Shown piece by piece: positions 29,707 through 39,752 of a stretch of 64,000 nt of DNA (positions within the stretch are counted from its first letter, which is position 1; the number at the start of each line of letters is the position of its first letter). The stretch spans positions 1-64,000 of the forward strand of contig JAPLFD010000006.1 of assembly GCA_026390835.1 (NCBI GenBank), in the 5' to 3' direction. A program made the position numbers and the translations under genes. The stretch comes from Sphingobacteriales bacterium (GTDB taxonomy: Bacteria > Bacteroidota > Bacteroidia > Sphingobacteriales > Sphingobacteriaceae). Below the pieces are notes generated by a model. The model was not told the origin of the DNA. It made no database searches and was given only the letters and a program-made list of their open reading frames with translations.

Positions 29707-30345
29707 TTACTTTTTAGCAGATTTAAAAGCAGCAAAAATAGCGGGTAATACCGATACTACGATAATTGACAATACAACCAAACTAAAATTTTGTTTCACA
29801 AAGGGTAAATTGCCAAAGAAATAACCTAGGGCTAAAAAGCTTACAATCCAACTTAAACCACCTACTACATTGTAAAGCATATACTTTCCAATAGGCATAT
29901 GTCCCACCCCGGCAACAAAAGGTGCCACCGTTCTAAAAATGGGTAAAAACCGACTAAATATTACGGCTTTAGCACCATGCTTACTAAAAAAATCTTGGGT
30001 TTTCTGGTAGTACTCCAATTTCAAAATTTTATTCTCAGGCTTAAATACTTTTTTACCAAAATAACTGCCCAAATAATAATTTAGCGTGTTGCCAGAAATG
30101 GCTGCTAAAGTCAATAAGATGCCCATTAAGCCTAAGTTTAAACCTGTATCGCCTTTGGCTAAGAGTGCGCCGGCGGCGAAAAGCAAGGAATCGCCAGGCA
30201 AAAATGGCGTAACCACAAAACCGGTTTCAGAAAAAATAATAAGGAACAGCACCAAATAAGTCCACGTTTGATAGGTTTGTACAATAGACACCAAATGCTG
30301 GTCTATGTGCAAAATAAAATCAAGCAATTGCTGTATAAGTTCCAA
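29707..30345 (-). CDS. DedA family membrane protein
   Basis: 212 aa, FSETGFVVTPFLPGDSLLFAAG, FGKKVFKPENKIL, FSRFLPIFRTVAPFVAGVGHM. Confidence 0.95.
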   Translation of the reverse strand: MELIQQLLDFILHIDQHLVSIVQTYQTWTYLVLFLIIFSETGFVVTPFLPGDSLLFAAGALLAKGDTGLNLGLMGILLTLAAISGNTLNYYLGSYFGKKVFKPENKILKLEYYQKTQDFFSKHGAKAVIFSRFLPIFRTVAPFVAGVGHMPIGKYMLYNVVGGLSWIVSFLALGYFFGNLPFVKQNFSLVVLSIIVVSVLPAIFAAFKSAKK

Positions 30346-30365
30346 GGAAAAGCTAAAGGAAACGC

Positions 30366-31490
30366 TTAAGCGTAATTGTTTAACATAACCGGCATTACCA
30401 ACATCAACACGTTTTCATTATCGTTGTTGGTTTGCGGAATTAATAAACCTGCACGGTTCGGGGTACTCATTTCCAGGGTTACTTCATCACCTTCTAAATT
30501 ACCCAACATTTCTATTAAGAATTTGGCATTAAAGCCAATTTCCATGTCTTCCCCTTCGTATTGGCAACCCAAACGCTCGTGTGCTTCATTAGAGAAGTCT
30601 ACATCTTCTGAAGAAATGTTTAACTCACTGCCGTTTATTTTTAAACGAACTTGGTGAGTAGTTTTATTGGCAAAAATAACCACTCGGCGTAAGCTGTTTA
30701 AAAATTGGCTTCGGTCTAGGGTTAATTTATTTGGGTTGCTTTGAGGAATTACAGCTTCGTAATCTGGGTAGCGCTCGTCAATTAAACGACAAATTAAGTT
30801 GATGTTTCCAAAACGGAAAAATGCGCTTGTGCTGTTGTATTCTAAACTTACGGCAGAATCATCGGAACCTAAAGATGCTTTCAATAAGGTTAAAGCCTTT
30901 TTTGGTAAAATGAAAGATGCAGCAGCATCCGATTTGGTATCGTTTCGGCGGTAACGTACTAATTTATGCGCATCTGTTGCTACAAAGGTTATATTTTGAG
31001 GGCTCAGTTGGCAAAATACACCCGTCATTGCCGGACGTAAATCGTCGTTACTAACCGCAAAAATAGTTTTATTGATAGCTTCGGCTAATACCGATGCCGG
31101 CATACTTACCGAAGAGGCATTTTCTACAGTAGGGATTTTAGGGAAATCTTCCCCATTTTCGCCACTCAATTTATATTTACCATCGCCGGCACTAATTTCA
31201 ATGGCAAAGGTTTGGGCATCTACGCTAAAAGCTACCGGCTGATCGGGAAGCGTTTTCAAGGTTTCTAATAAAATTTTAGACGGTACGGCCACTTTTCCAT
31301 CTTCTTTTGACTCTACAGGCAAAGAAGTAGTCATGCTGGTTTGCAAATCGGTAGCCGATATGGTTAAAGAACCGTCTTTAATTTCGAATAAAAAGTTCTC
31401 TAAAATAGGCAATACTGTACTGCTGCTAGATGCACCATTTACAGCTTGCAATTGTTTTAAGAGAGTGGATGTAGAAACAATAAATCTCAT
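30366..31490 (-). CDS. dnaN: DNA polymerase III beta subunit
   Basis: 374 aa, MRFIVSTSTLLKQLQAVNGASSSSTVLPILENFLFEI; C-terminal LVMPVMLNNYA. Confidence 0.98.
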   Translation of the reverse strand: MRFIVSTSTLLKQLQAVNGASSSSTVLPILENFLFEIKDGSLTISATDLQTSMTTSLPVESKEDGKVAVPSKILLETLKTLPDQPVAFSVDAQTFAIEISAGDGKYKLSGENGEDFPKIPTVENASSVSMPASVLAEAINKTIFAVSNDDLRPAMTGVFCQLSPQNITFVATDAHKLVRYRRNDTKSDAAASFILPKKALTLLKASLGSDDSAVSLEYNSTSAFFRFGNINLICRLIDERYPDYEAVIPQSNPNKLTLDRSQFLNSLRRVVIFANKTTHQVRLKINGSELNISSEDVDFSNEAHERLGCQYEGEDMEIGFNAKFLIEMLGNLEGDEVTLEMSTPNRAGLLIPQTNNDNENVLMLVMPVMLNNYA

Positions 31491-31524
31491 ACGTTTTAGC
31501 TAATTGAATTCAAAAATAGAAAAT

Positions 31525-33900
31525 TTAAACGGTATACTTTCGTTTGCGGTACCAATGTTGAAAAAATCCGAATATTGCTAACATCAGTAGAGGCAAAAGT
31601 ACATTAATTATCTGCCAAAACGATTTGTCGGCTTTTACCAATGCCTTATCTAATAACCTCATTTTAAGTTCTTTTGAACGGAGATTAAGTAAATCACCAT
31701 CGCCACTCATAAAATCTACAGCATTTAACAAGAGCGCTTTGTTACCATATTGTTGTTGGGTATACCTGTCGTAACCCAGTGGATATGGTGAACCATCGGC
31801 CCCTACTTGATTTTTAAATAAATCTCCATCAGATAGCACCAGCATTTGTGTGGGCTGAGATTGATCTAAACGATTACTAAAGTTTTCCTGTTGAGCAGGT
31901 ATAGGTCTGTTTTTAAATGTCGATTTAAAACGACCCTCTAACAATACGGCTATGGGCTGCGGATCTGACTGAAACGTGGCCGGATCGGGCTCTTGCTCTA
32001 CCATTTGCAGGGAAATAAGGTTTGGTACCACCATCAATTTGCTATAAGGTGATGAACTCAATAAAACGGTTTTACGAAGGCCTGCTACGGCTAATGTATC
32101 TATGGTGCTGGCGAATTCAGATCGAATGCCCTCTAAATTTTTTACTAAGGGATGCGTACTTAGCGGCATAAATACTGGGAAAAACAACCAAGGAACTAGC
32201 TCAATTTGACCCTGATTACCCATATTACCCACGTTTAGAGGAATTTGGGCGCAATTCATATCGGCAATAAGCTGATAATTGATGCGTACGCCATAGGTGA
32301 ATAACATATCGTCTAGGTTGAGTTTTTTGGCAAAAGCCAATTGCTCTCCAGCACCTTTTAAACTATCTAAATCGGCATTTACCTGATCAATGGCCCAAAT
32401 TACTTTTCCGCCGTGCATCACGTATTGATCGAGTTTAAATTTTTCGGCTTCCGTAAAGCTTGTATTAGGCTTGGGCACCACTAAAACAGCTAATTTTTGC
32501 AAATTGGCAGAAGAAATACTGGCTAAATCTACCCTCCCTAACTCATAAACAGATTGCAAAGAAATCATGGCATCAGTCAATTGCACATCGCTCAACTCCT
32601 GATGCCCCTCAGTAAAGCCTACCCGAGGTTTATCGCCCCTACTAATTTTACTTATGGCGCTAACAAAGGCATATTCTAAATTTTGTATAGAATTATTAAG
32701 CACATCTTCCAGTGATTTACCTTGTTGTGTTTGCAGGAATTTTACTGCTAATTTACGGCCTTCATACTCTATCACTGCTCCCGGAAAGATTGTTTTTTGA
32801 CTCAAGCCCTCTTCCGTTTTTACACTCAAATTGGTGGGCTCTAAACCCATTGCATACAATTCATTAAGCAAAGCCGTACTCGTATCCGCACCGGGATTTC
32901 TTACCTGTACCCGAATACCAGCAGATGAATATGCCGACAGGTCGTTCGTTAAATCGAGAGCGGCCGTTTTCAGCTGATCAAAACCCGAAGGCAGGTCGCC
33001 ATCTAAATATATAGTAATACGTAGTGGTTTTGGCAAAGTATACACTAAATCCCTGCTTTTTTCGGATAGGGTAAAGCGTTTATCAGCAGTAAAATCGAAA
33101 CGAGTGAATATGAAATTAGACAGTGTAAGAATACCGGTAAGAACGATTAAAAAAAATGACTTTCGAACGCTAGAAATGGGTTTGATGCTTACAGCTAAAT
33201 AAGCTAAAAAAAGGAAAGCAGCAATTAATACCAAAAAATACAACGCATCTCGGGTATCTAAAACGCCCCTACTTATGGCCTCATAATGCGCCTGAATGCC
33301 AAGCGTTTGCACCAAAGAATGGAAGGTTTGTAAAAGTGCTAACCCACTCAGCAAATCGAAACCGATAAAAAAGAATAGTGAACCCAACACTGCCAATACC
33401 AAGGCAGTAACTTGACTTTTAGTGATACTAGAAGCGAATACGCCTATAGCGGCAAAACTAGCACTTAAAAATACCAAGCCGATGTAAGAACCCATGATGG
33501 CGCCTCCATCTAAATTTCCCTTAGGCGCTCCTAAAACGTAAACCGAGTACACATATAGTAAGGTGGGTACTAAACTTAAACACACAATAGCCTGTATGGC
33601 TAAATACTTAGCAAGTACTATTTTTAATGTCGAAATTGGCCTACTCAACAACAAATCGAGGGTGCCTTCTTTGCGTTCCTCTGCAAGTGTGCGCATACAA
33701 ACCGCAGGTATTAGAAGCAAAAATACATAGGGGGCTAAGGCGAAGAAATTGGCTAAGCTTGCATATCCGGAGTTTAAAATGCTGTATTCAGGAAATACCC
33801 ATAGTACCGAACTAGTGCAAAGCAAAAACACACCGATAATAAGGTAGGCAATTGGGGAGCTGAAAAAACCAGCTAATTCTTTTCTAAAGAGTGCAAACAC
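31525..33900 (-). CDS. gldFG: Fused gliding-motility ABC transporter permease/substrate-domain protein GldF-GldG
   Basis: 791 aa: N-terminal about 240 aa ABC-2 permease (GldF-like), then GldG/ABC_transp_aux-like domain with C-terminal TM; GTG start. Confidence 0.88.
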   Translation of the reverse strand: MFALFRKELAGFFSSPIAYLIIGVFLLCTSSVLWVFPEYSILNSGYASLANFFALAPYVFLLLIPAVCMRTLAEERKEGTLDLLLSRPISTLKIVLAKYLAIQAIVCLSLVPTLLYVYSVYVLGAPKGNLDGGAIMGSYIGLVFLSASFAAIGVFASSITKSQVTALVLAVLGSLFFFIGFDLLSGLALLQTFHSLVQTLGIQAHYEAISRGVLDTRDALYFLVLIAAFLFLAYLAVSIKPISSVRKSFFLIVLTGILTLSNFIFTRFDFTADKRFTLSEKSRDLVYTLPKPLRITIYLDGDLPSGFDQLKTAALDLTNDLSAYSSAGIRVQVRNPGADTSTALLNELYAMGLEPTNLSVKTEEGLSQKTIFPGAVIEYEGRKLAVKFLQTQQGKSLEDVLNNSIQNLEYAFVSAISKISRGDKPRVGFTEGHQELSDVQLTDAMISLQSVYELGRVDLASISSANLQKLAVLVVPKPNTSFTEAEKFKLDQYVMHGGKVIWAIDQVNADLDSLKGAGEQLAFAKKLNLDDMLFTYGVRINYQLIADMNCAQIPLNVGNMGNQGQIELVPWLFFPVFMPLSTHPLVKNLEGIRSEFASTIDTLAVAGLRKTVLLSSSPYSKLMVVPNLISLQMVEQEPDPATFQSDPQPIAVLLEGRFKSTFKNRPIPAQQENFSNRLDQSQPTQMLVLSDGDLFKNQVGADGSPYPLGYDRYTQQQYGNKALLLNAVDFMSGDGDLLNLRSKELKMRLLDKALVKADKSFWQIINVLLPLLMLAIFGFFQHWYRKRKYTV

Positions 33901-33944
33901 AGCGATTTTATTTTTTTCGAAATTAAGATTTATAACGGCATAAA

Positions 33945-33972
33945 AAAAGCCCCCGAAATTTCGGGGGCTTTT
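33945..33972. terminator. Intrinsic terminator, perfect 28-bp palindrome
   Basis: AAAAGCCCCCGAAA/TTTCGGGGGCTTTT downstream of the 33993-34700 gene. Confidence 0.92.
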
Positions 33973-33992
33973 AAACCTAAAACTAAAAAACT

Positions 33993-34700
33993 TTATTTAC
34001 CTAAATGAAACTTGATACCGATGGTAGCTGGGTTATAATTATTGAAATTGTCACTCTTAGAATAAATATCTTCGCCCAACATATTAATTCCCATATTAGT
34101 AAGTTTTTCATCACCGGTTTTAGCACTCTGAAAGTAAATGGAACCCAGGTTTAGCTCTATACTTATTTTTTGAGAAGGAAAAAAGGCAAAGCCTGGAATA
34201 AGGTTTACCCCCATGGTTTGCGTTTTTACATCTACAGCTACACCCGCATCAAGCGTAACTTTCTCGGAGCCAATGGGTACCAACAATTGCCCATAAAATT
34301 TAACCCGATTGCCAATGGGCATGTAATAGCGTACAGAAGGGGCAACACTTAAACTCGATATTTTCTGATCATCAACTCCTGCCAATTGTCGATTTCTTGA
34401 ACCAACACCCAGCACCAAGCCAACCGCTAAATCGTCCTTAATAAAATAACTTACAGCAGGCTGAACCAGTAAATTGTTTGATTTTTGTTCTTCTACCCCT
34501 GCCACTTCTCCCTTAAAAGAGTTAAATCCAATATTAGCCCCAACTAGCCATTTACCCTTTTGAGTTGGGCTATTCATGGTCATCATTTCCGATTTAACCA
34601 TGGGGCCTTTTGGAGGCATGGGTGCTGTTTTTTTTGTTTGTGCAAAAGCCATTGCCGTAAACGAAAGTGTGCATACACTTAATAGGAATAATTTTTTCAT
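33993..34700 (-). CDS. Outer-membrane beta-barrel protein
   Basis: Signal peptide MKKLFLLSVCTLSFTAMAFAQ, alternating beta-strand pattern. Confidence 0.75.
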   Translation of the reverse strand: MKKLFLLSVCTLSFTAMAFAQTKKTAPMPPKGPMVKSEMMTMNSPTQKGKWLVGANIGFNSFKGEVAGVEEQKSNNLLVQPAVSYFIKDDLAVGLVLGVGSRNRQLAGVDDQKISSLSVAPSVRYYMPIGNRVKFYGQLLVPIGSEKVTLDAGVAVDVKTQTMGVNLIPGFAFFPSQKISIELNLGSIYFQSAKTGDEKLTNMGINMLGEDIYSKSDNFNNYNPATIGIKFHLGK

Positions 34701-34793
34701 AGTATGTGTTTTATGTTAAATATTTCAACAAAAACGCACACGACTAGTAAATTATTGTGCAAAGAAACTCTCCCAGCAATGAAAATATATTTT

Positions 34794-35501
34794 TTAAGTG
34801 GTGAGCTCCTGAAAAATTTGCTCTATGGTTTTAGTGGGATGGGCAGCAAGTAAATCGGGCAGTGGGCTGTTGGCAACCAAACTACCTTTAGAAAGAATGA
34901 TAACATCGTCGCAAATAGCGGCAACCTCTTGTAAAATATGGGTAGAAATAAGTACGGTTGTGCTTTTGCCAATTGCCTTAATTAAATCGCGGATACCCAG
35001 CACTTGGTTGGGGTCTAAACCTGAGGTGGGTTCATCTAAAATAAGTACGGCAGGTTTATGCAAAATGGCTTGCGCCAATCCCACCCGTTGCTGGTAGCCT
35101 TTAGAAAGCTGGCCAATACGTTTATGTTGTTCGGGGCCAAGGCCGGTAAGGGAAATTACTTCGGCTATACGAGCTTCTTTGTTATCAATTTGGTATACAT
35201 CGGCCATAAAGGCCAAAGCCTCTTTTACATACAAATCGGGGTAAAGCGGATTTTGTTCGGGCAAATAACCCAAGCAGCGTTTTACTGCTAAACTTTGCGT
35301 AGCTACATCAAAGCCATTTACCTGCAGGCTACCGCTATCTGGTACCAATAAACCTGCCAAACATTTCATGGTGGTTGATTTTCCTGCGCCATTGGGACCT
35401 AAAAAACCGGTTACACGGCCCGATTTAGCTTTGAAACTAATGCCTTTTAGAACCTCTTGGGCCCCATAGGCTTTGCTTAATTGGTTTACCTCAATACCCA
35501 T
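34794..35501 (-). CDS. gldA: ABC transporter ATP-binding protein, GldA-like
   Basis: 235 aa, GFLGPNGAGKSTTMKCLAGLL, QLSKGYQQRVGLAQAILHKPAVLILDEPTSGLDPNQ. Confidence 0.88.
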   Translation of the reverse strand: MGIEVNQLSKAYGAQEVLKGISFKAKSGRVTGFLGPNGAGKSTTMKCLAGLLVPDSGSLQVNGFDVATQSLAVKRCLGYLPEQNPLYPDLYVKEALAFMADVYQIDNKEARIAEVISLTGLGPEQHKRIGQLSKGYQQRVGLAQAILHKPAVLILDEPTSGLDPNQVLGIRDLIKAIGKSTTVLISTHILQEVAAICDDVIILSKGSLVANSPLPDLLAAHPTKTIEQIFQELTT

Positions 35502-35585
35502 AAGCCACTAAAATACGGCTTTGAAAGCAATTTGAAGCATTTTTAAAATATTTCACTCAAAATTAGATAAAAAAGTAAGCAAGCG

Positions 35586-35593
35586 TATCTTTG
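35586..35593 (+). promoter_or_regulatory. -7 element immediately upstream of glyS start (near-leaderless)
   Basis: TATCTTTG, 7 nt before ATG at 35601. Confidence 0.6.
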
Positions 35594-35600
35594 CAGTACC

Positions 35601-37061
35601 ATGAGCAAAAGTAACGACGAACTTTTTAAACAAGTAACCTCCCATGCCAAAGAGTATGGCTTTGTATTTCAATCGAGTGAAATTTACGACGGTTTAAGTG
35701 CCGTATATGATTACGGACAGTTAGGAGCCGAGCTCAAAAATAACCTGAAAACCTATTGGTGGAAAAGCATGGTGCAACTCCATGAAAACATTGTAGGCAT
35801 TGATTCGGCCATTTTTATGCACCCTAAAGTATGGAAAGCATCAGGCCACGTAGATGGGTTTAACGATCCCATGATTGACAATAAAGATTCAAAAAAGCGT
35901 TACCGTGCCGACCAATTAATTGAAGATAAAATTACCCGATACCAAAAAGATGGTAAAACGGCTAAAGCCGAAGAATTACAAAACGAATTGGATGCTGCCT
36001 TATCGTCTGATAATTTAGCGGCATTAAAAGATATTATTGAAAAGCATGAGATTGTATGCCCGGTTTCGGGCACTCGAAATTGGACCGATGTACGCCAATT
36101 TAATTTGATGTTTTCTACCCGTATGGGTGCCATGGCCGAAGGTTCTGATGAAGTGTACTTACGCCCCGAAACCGCTCAAGGTATTTTTGTAAACTTTTTA
36201 AATGTCCAAAAATCGGGGCGTATGAAAATTCCGTTTGGCATTGCCCAAATTGGTAAAGCCTTTAGAAACGAGGTAATTGCCCGCCAGTTTATCATGCGTA
36301 TGCGTGAGTTTGAACAAATGGAGATGCAATTTTTCGTAAAACCTGGCACCGAAATGCAGTGGTATACCTACTGGAAAGAAGCCCGTTTAAAATGGCACAT
36401 CGCCATGGGCATTCCGGCAGCAAAGTACCGCTACCATGATCATGCTAAATTGGCCCATTATGCCAATGCAGCTGTAGATATTGAGTTCGAATTTCCATTT
36501 GGATTTAAAGAAGTAGAGGGTATACATAGCCGTACCGATTTTGATTTAACTCAGCATCAAGAATTATCTGGCAAAAAGTTGCAGTATTTCGATACCGAAA
36601 CGAACCAAAGTTATGTGCCTTATGTAATTGAAACCTCTATTGGTTTAGATCGTTTGTTTTTATTAACCCTTTGTACTGCCTACGAAGAGCAAGATTTAAG
36701 CAACGATGAAAAACAAGACAGCCGTACTGTATTGCACCTGCACCCTGCCTTAGCGCCTGTTAAAGCCGCAATTTTCCCGCTAACCAAAAAAGATGGCTTA
36801 CCCGAGAAAGCACGTGAAATTATGAATCGCTTAAAATTCGATTTCTCATTGCAATATGACGAGAAAGATTCTATCGGAAAGCGTTACCGCCGACAAGATG
36901 CCATTGGAACACCTTGCTGTATTACCGTTGATCATCAAACTTTAGAAGACAATACCGTAACCATCCGCCACCGCGATAGCATGGAGCAAGAGCGTGTAGC
37001 CATTGCCGATCTTGAAAAATTGGTGGGCGATATGGTTAGTTGGAAAAACCTACTACTCTAA
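35601..37061 (+). CDS. glyS: Glycine--tRNA ligase
   Basis: 486 aa, class II motifs, LRPETAQGIFVNFLNV, FRNEVIARQFIMRMREFEQMEMQFFV. Confidence 0.98.
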   Translation: MSKSNDELFKQVTSHAKEYGFVFQSSEIYDGLSAVYDYGQLGAELKNNLKTYWWKSMVQLHENIVGIDSAIFMHPKVWKASGHVDGFNDPMIDNKDSKKRYRADQLIEDKITRYQKDGKTAKAEELQNELDAALSSDNLAALKDIIEKHEIVCPVSGTRNWTDVRQFNLMFSTRMGAMAEGSDEVYLRPETAQGIFVNFLNVQKSGRMKIPFGIAQIGKAFRNEVIARQFIMRMREFEQMEMQFFVKPGTEMQWYTYWKEARLKWHIAMGIPAAKYRYHDHAKLAHYANAAVDIEFEFPFGFKEVEGIHSRTDFDLTQHQELSGKKLQYFDTETNQSYVPYVIETSIGLDRLFLLTLCTAYEEQDLSNDEKQDSRTVLHLHPALAPVKAAIFPLTKKDGLPEKAREIMNRLKFDFSLQYDEKDSIGKRYRRQDAIGTPCCITVDHQTLEDNTVTIRHRDSMEQERVAIADLEKLVGDMVSWKNLLL

Positions 37062-37067
37062 AAAAAG

Positions 37068-37802
37068 ATGGGAGCTGCCCTATTTTTTCTCTTCGCACTA
37101 GTCTGCGAAATTATAGGGACTCTAGGCGGATTTGGCTCTTCGGTGCTATTTGTACCCTTGGCAAATTTCTTTTTTGCGGCTAGCTTGGTACTTTCGCTCA
37201 CCTCTATTTTACACGTGTTTAGCAATACCGCCAAACTTTGGCTTTTTAGAAAAACGATAAGCAAACACTTGTTTATTCTTTACGGAATTCCCAGCCTATT
37301 ATTTACGCTTTTGGGGGCTTACCTAACAAAAGTGTATTCCTTTAGCTATTTGGAATGGGCCTTGGCCATATTTCTGTTACTTTTTAGTGGTTTATTCTTG
37401 CTCTTCCCAAAAATTCAGCTAAAAGCTAATAATTCAACAGCCCTGGTGAGTGGGAGTTTGGCCGGCTTTATGGCAGGTTTTACCGGTACGGGTGGCGCCA
37501 TTAGGGGGATTAGTTTGGTAGCGTTTAACTTGGAGAAAAACTTGTTTGTAGGCACCTCGGCAGCCATAGATTTTGGGGTAGATTTTAGCCGCATGTTTAT
37601 CTACTATTACAATGGATTTTTTGAGATAGATTATATGTATTATATTCCTCTATTAGTTATTGCATCGTTTTTAGGCTCGTATATTGGTAAGCAATTACTT
37701 AACAAAATCTCTCAAGAAGTTTTTAAAAAAATTGTATTGGGTCTTATTTTGCTCATCAGTATCAGTATGCTCATTAAATTGAGCATCATAACTCCGTTAT
37801 AG
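37068..37802 (+). CDS. TauE/SafE family permease
   Basis: 244 aa, 7-8 TM, GFMAGFTGTGGAIRGISL. Confidence 0.85.
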   Translation: MGAALFFLFALVCEIIGTLGGFGSSVLFVPLANFFFAASLVLSLTSILHVFSNTAKLWLFRKTISKHLFILYGIPSLLFTLLGAYLTKVYSFSYLEWALAIFLLLFSGLFLLFPKIQLKANNSTALVSGSLAGFMAGFTGTGGAIRGISLVAFNLEKNLFVGTSAAIDFGVDFSRMFIYYYNGFFEIDYMYYIPLLVIASFLGSYIGKQLLNKISQEVFKKIVLGLILLISISMLIKLSIITPL

Positions 37803-37806
37803 TTTT

Positions 37807-37814
37807 TATATTTG
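37807..37814 (+). promoter_or_regulatory. -7 element upstream of sulfatase gene
   Basis: TATATTTG, 11 nt before ATG at 37826. Confidence 0.5.
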
Positions 37815-37825
37815 AAGAAGGGCCT

Positions 37826-39748
37826 ATGAGCATAAACAGAACCTTTAAAACCCACCCAATACTAGTATTAACCTTCCGCATTGGAAGTGTTTTGCTACTT
37901 TATTCCGTGTGTCGAATTCTGTTTTACTTACTTAATAAAGATTTATTTGGGCCCATTGATTGGGCCAATTTTAGCACCATACTTTTTGGCGGCACCCGGT
38001 TCGATATATCGGCCATACTCTATTTAAACAGCCTGTATATTTTACTTTTCATGCTACCCATTCCCTATTCATTTAGAAAAATGGGAGATGCGGCAGGTAA
38101 ATGGTGGTTTATTGGCACCAACAGCTTGGCTTTGCTAAGCAATATTGTCGATATTGGCTACTACCGCTTTTCATTAAAAAGAACAACATTTTCTGTTTTT
38201 AATCAGTTTAGCAACGAGCGTAATAAATTTAAATTAAGTATCGAATTTTTATTAGAATACTGGTATTTTATTATCCTATTCAGCTTTTTCGTGTGGTTAT
38301 TATTAAAATTATATCGGCTTTTTGAAGTAAAAGAGGAGCGTGTTTCCTGGCTTGGCTTTACCAAAAACAGCATAAGCCTTGTACTTGCTCTGGGGCTAAG
38401 CGTTATTGGCATGCGGGGTGGCTGGCGCCACAGCACACGCCCTATTGCTATGAGTAATGCCGGCGATTACATTAGCAAGCCCGAAGAAAGTAGCATCGTC
38501 TTAAACACGCCTTTCTGCATCATTAAAACAATATTGGTAAAGCCTTTGCCAGAAGTGCATTATTTTGAACAAACCAAACTTGATAGCATTTACACGCCCA
38601 TTCATCAGCCTAAAACTACGCAAGATTTAAAGAAACTGAATGTGGTAGTACTTATTGTAGAAAGTTTAGGGAAAGAGCATATTGGAAGTTTAAATACCGA
38701 CTTGGACAACGGCACTTATAAAGGCTATACCCCCTTTATCGATTCCTTGGTGGGGCAGAGTTTAACTTTCCGTTACTCTTTTGCCAACGGGCGCAAGTCT
38801 ATTGATGGCTTACCATCTATTTTAGCCAGTATTCCGTCTATTAATGAGCCTTATATTTTAACCACTTATGGCAATAATACCACCCAAAGTTTACCTGCAC
38901 TCCTTAAAAAAGAAGGATACCAAACCTCCTTTTTTCACGGGGCGGCAAATGGATCGATGGGTTTTAGTGCTTTTACCAAACAAGCGGGCATAGACTCCTA
39001 CTTTGGAAGAACCGAATACAACAACGATGCCGACTTTGATGGCATGTGGGGCATTTGGGACGAGCCTTTTTTACAATTTATGGCTCAAAAACTCAATACA
39101 TTCAAAGAGCCGTTCTTTAGTACCGTATTTACTACCTCTTCGCACCATCCCTTTAAAGTCCCCGAACAATACAGTGGAAAATTCAAAAAAGGCCCACTCC
39201 CGGTACAAGAATGCATTGGCTATACCGACATGGCTTTAAAACGTTTTTTTAGCAAGGCCTCAAAAATGCCATGGTTTAAAAATACGCTCTTTGTGCTTAC
39301 TGCCGACCATGCTACCGTTTCTCATTTTCCCGAATACCAAACTACCATAGGCTACTACTCGGTGCCCATTGTATTCTATCATCCCGCGGGAAATTTAAAA
39401 GGAATGCAAGAACAATCGATACAACAGATTGACATTATGCCAACCGTATTGGGTATTTTAAATTACAATAAACCCTACTTTGCTTTTGGCTTTGATGCGC
39501 TTGCAGCTAGCGAAGAACGCTTTGAAGTGAATAACAACGAGGGTTCTTACAGTTTATTCTGGAAGAATTATGTATTGATGAATGAAGGCACAAAAACAAC
39601 CGCTATTTATGCCTATAAAACAGATCGCTTGCTGAAGCAAAATTTAGTAGGTAAACTTGCCGAACAAAGTTTTATGGAGAATAAATTAAAAGCATTTATT
39701 CAGCAATACAATAACCGTATGATTCAGAACCAATTAACAGTAAATTAA
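37826..39748 (+). CDS. LTA synthase-family membrane sulfatase/phosphoglycerol or phosphoethanolamine transferase
   Basis: 640 aa, N-terminal TMs, NVVVLIVESLGKEHIGSLN, FANGRKSIDGLPSILASIPS, LFVLTADHATVSH. Confidence 0.9.
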   Translation: MSINRTFKTHPILVLTFRIGSVLLLYSVCRILFYLLNKDLFGPIDWANFSTILFGGTRFDISAILYLNSLYILLFMLPIPYSFRKMGDAAGKWWFIGTNSLALLSNIVDIGYYRFSLKRTTFSVFNQFSNERNKFKLSIEFLLEYWYFIILFSFFVWLLLKLYRLFEVKEERVSWLGFTKNSISLVLALGLSVIGMRGGWRHSTRPIAMSNAGDYISKPEESSIVLNTPFCIIKTILVKPLPEVHYFEQTKLDSIYTPIHQPKTTQDLKKLNVVVLIVESLGKEHIGSLNTDLDNGTYKGYTPFIDSLVGQSLTFRYSFANGRKSIDGLPSILASIPSINEPYILTTYGNNTTQSLPALLKKEGYQTSFFHGAANGSMGFSAFTKQAGIDSYFGRTEYNNDADFDGMWGIWDEPFLQFMAQKLNTFKEPFFSTVFTTSSHHPFKVPEQYSGKFKKGPLPVQECIGYTDMALKRFFSKASKMPWFKNTLFVLTADHATVSHFPEYQTTIGYYSVPIVFYHPAGNLKGMQEQSIQQIDIMPTVLGILNYNKPYFAFGFDALAASEERFEVNNNEGSYSLFWKNYVLMNEGTKTTAIYAYKTDRLLKQNLVGKLAEQSFMENKLKAFIQQYNNRMIQNQLTVN

Positions 39749-39752
39749 ACCT

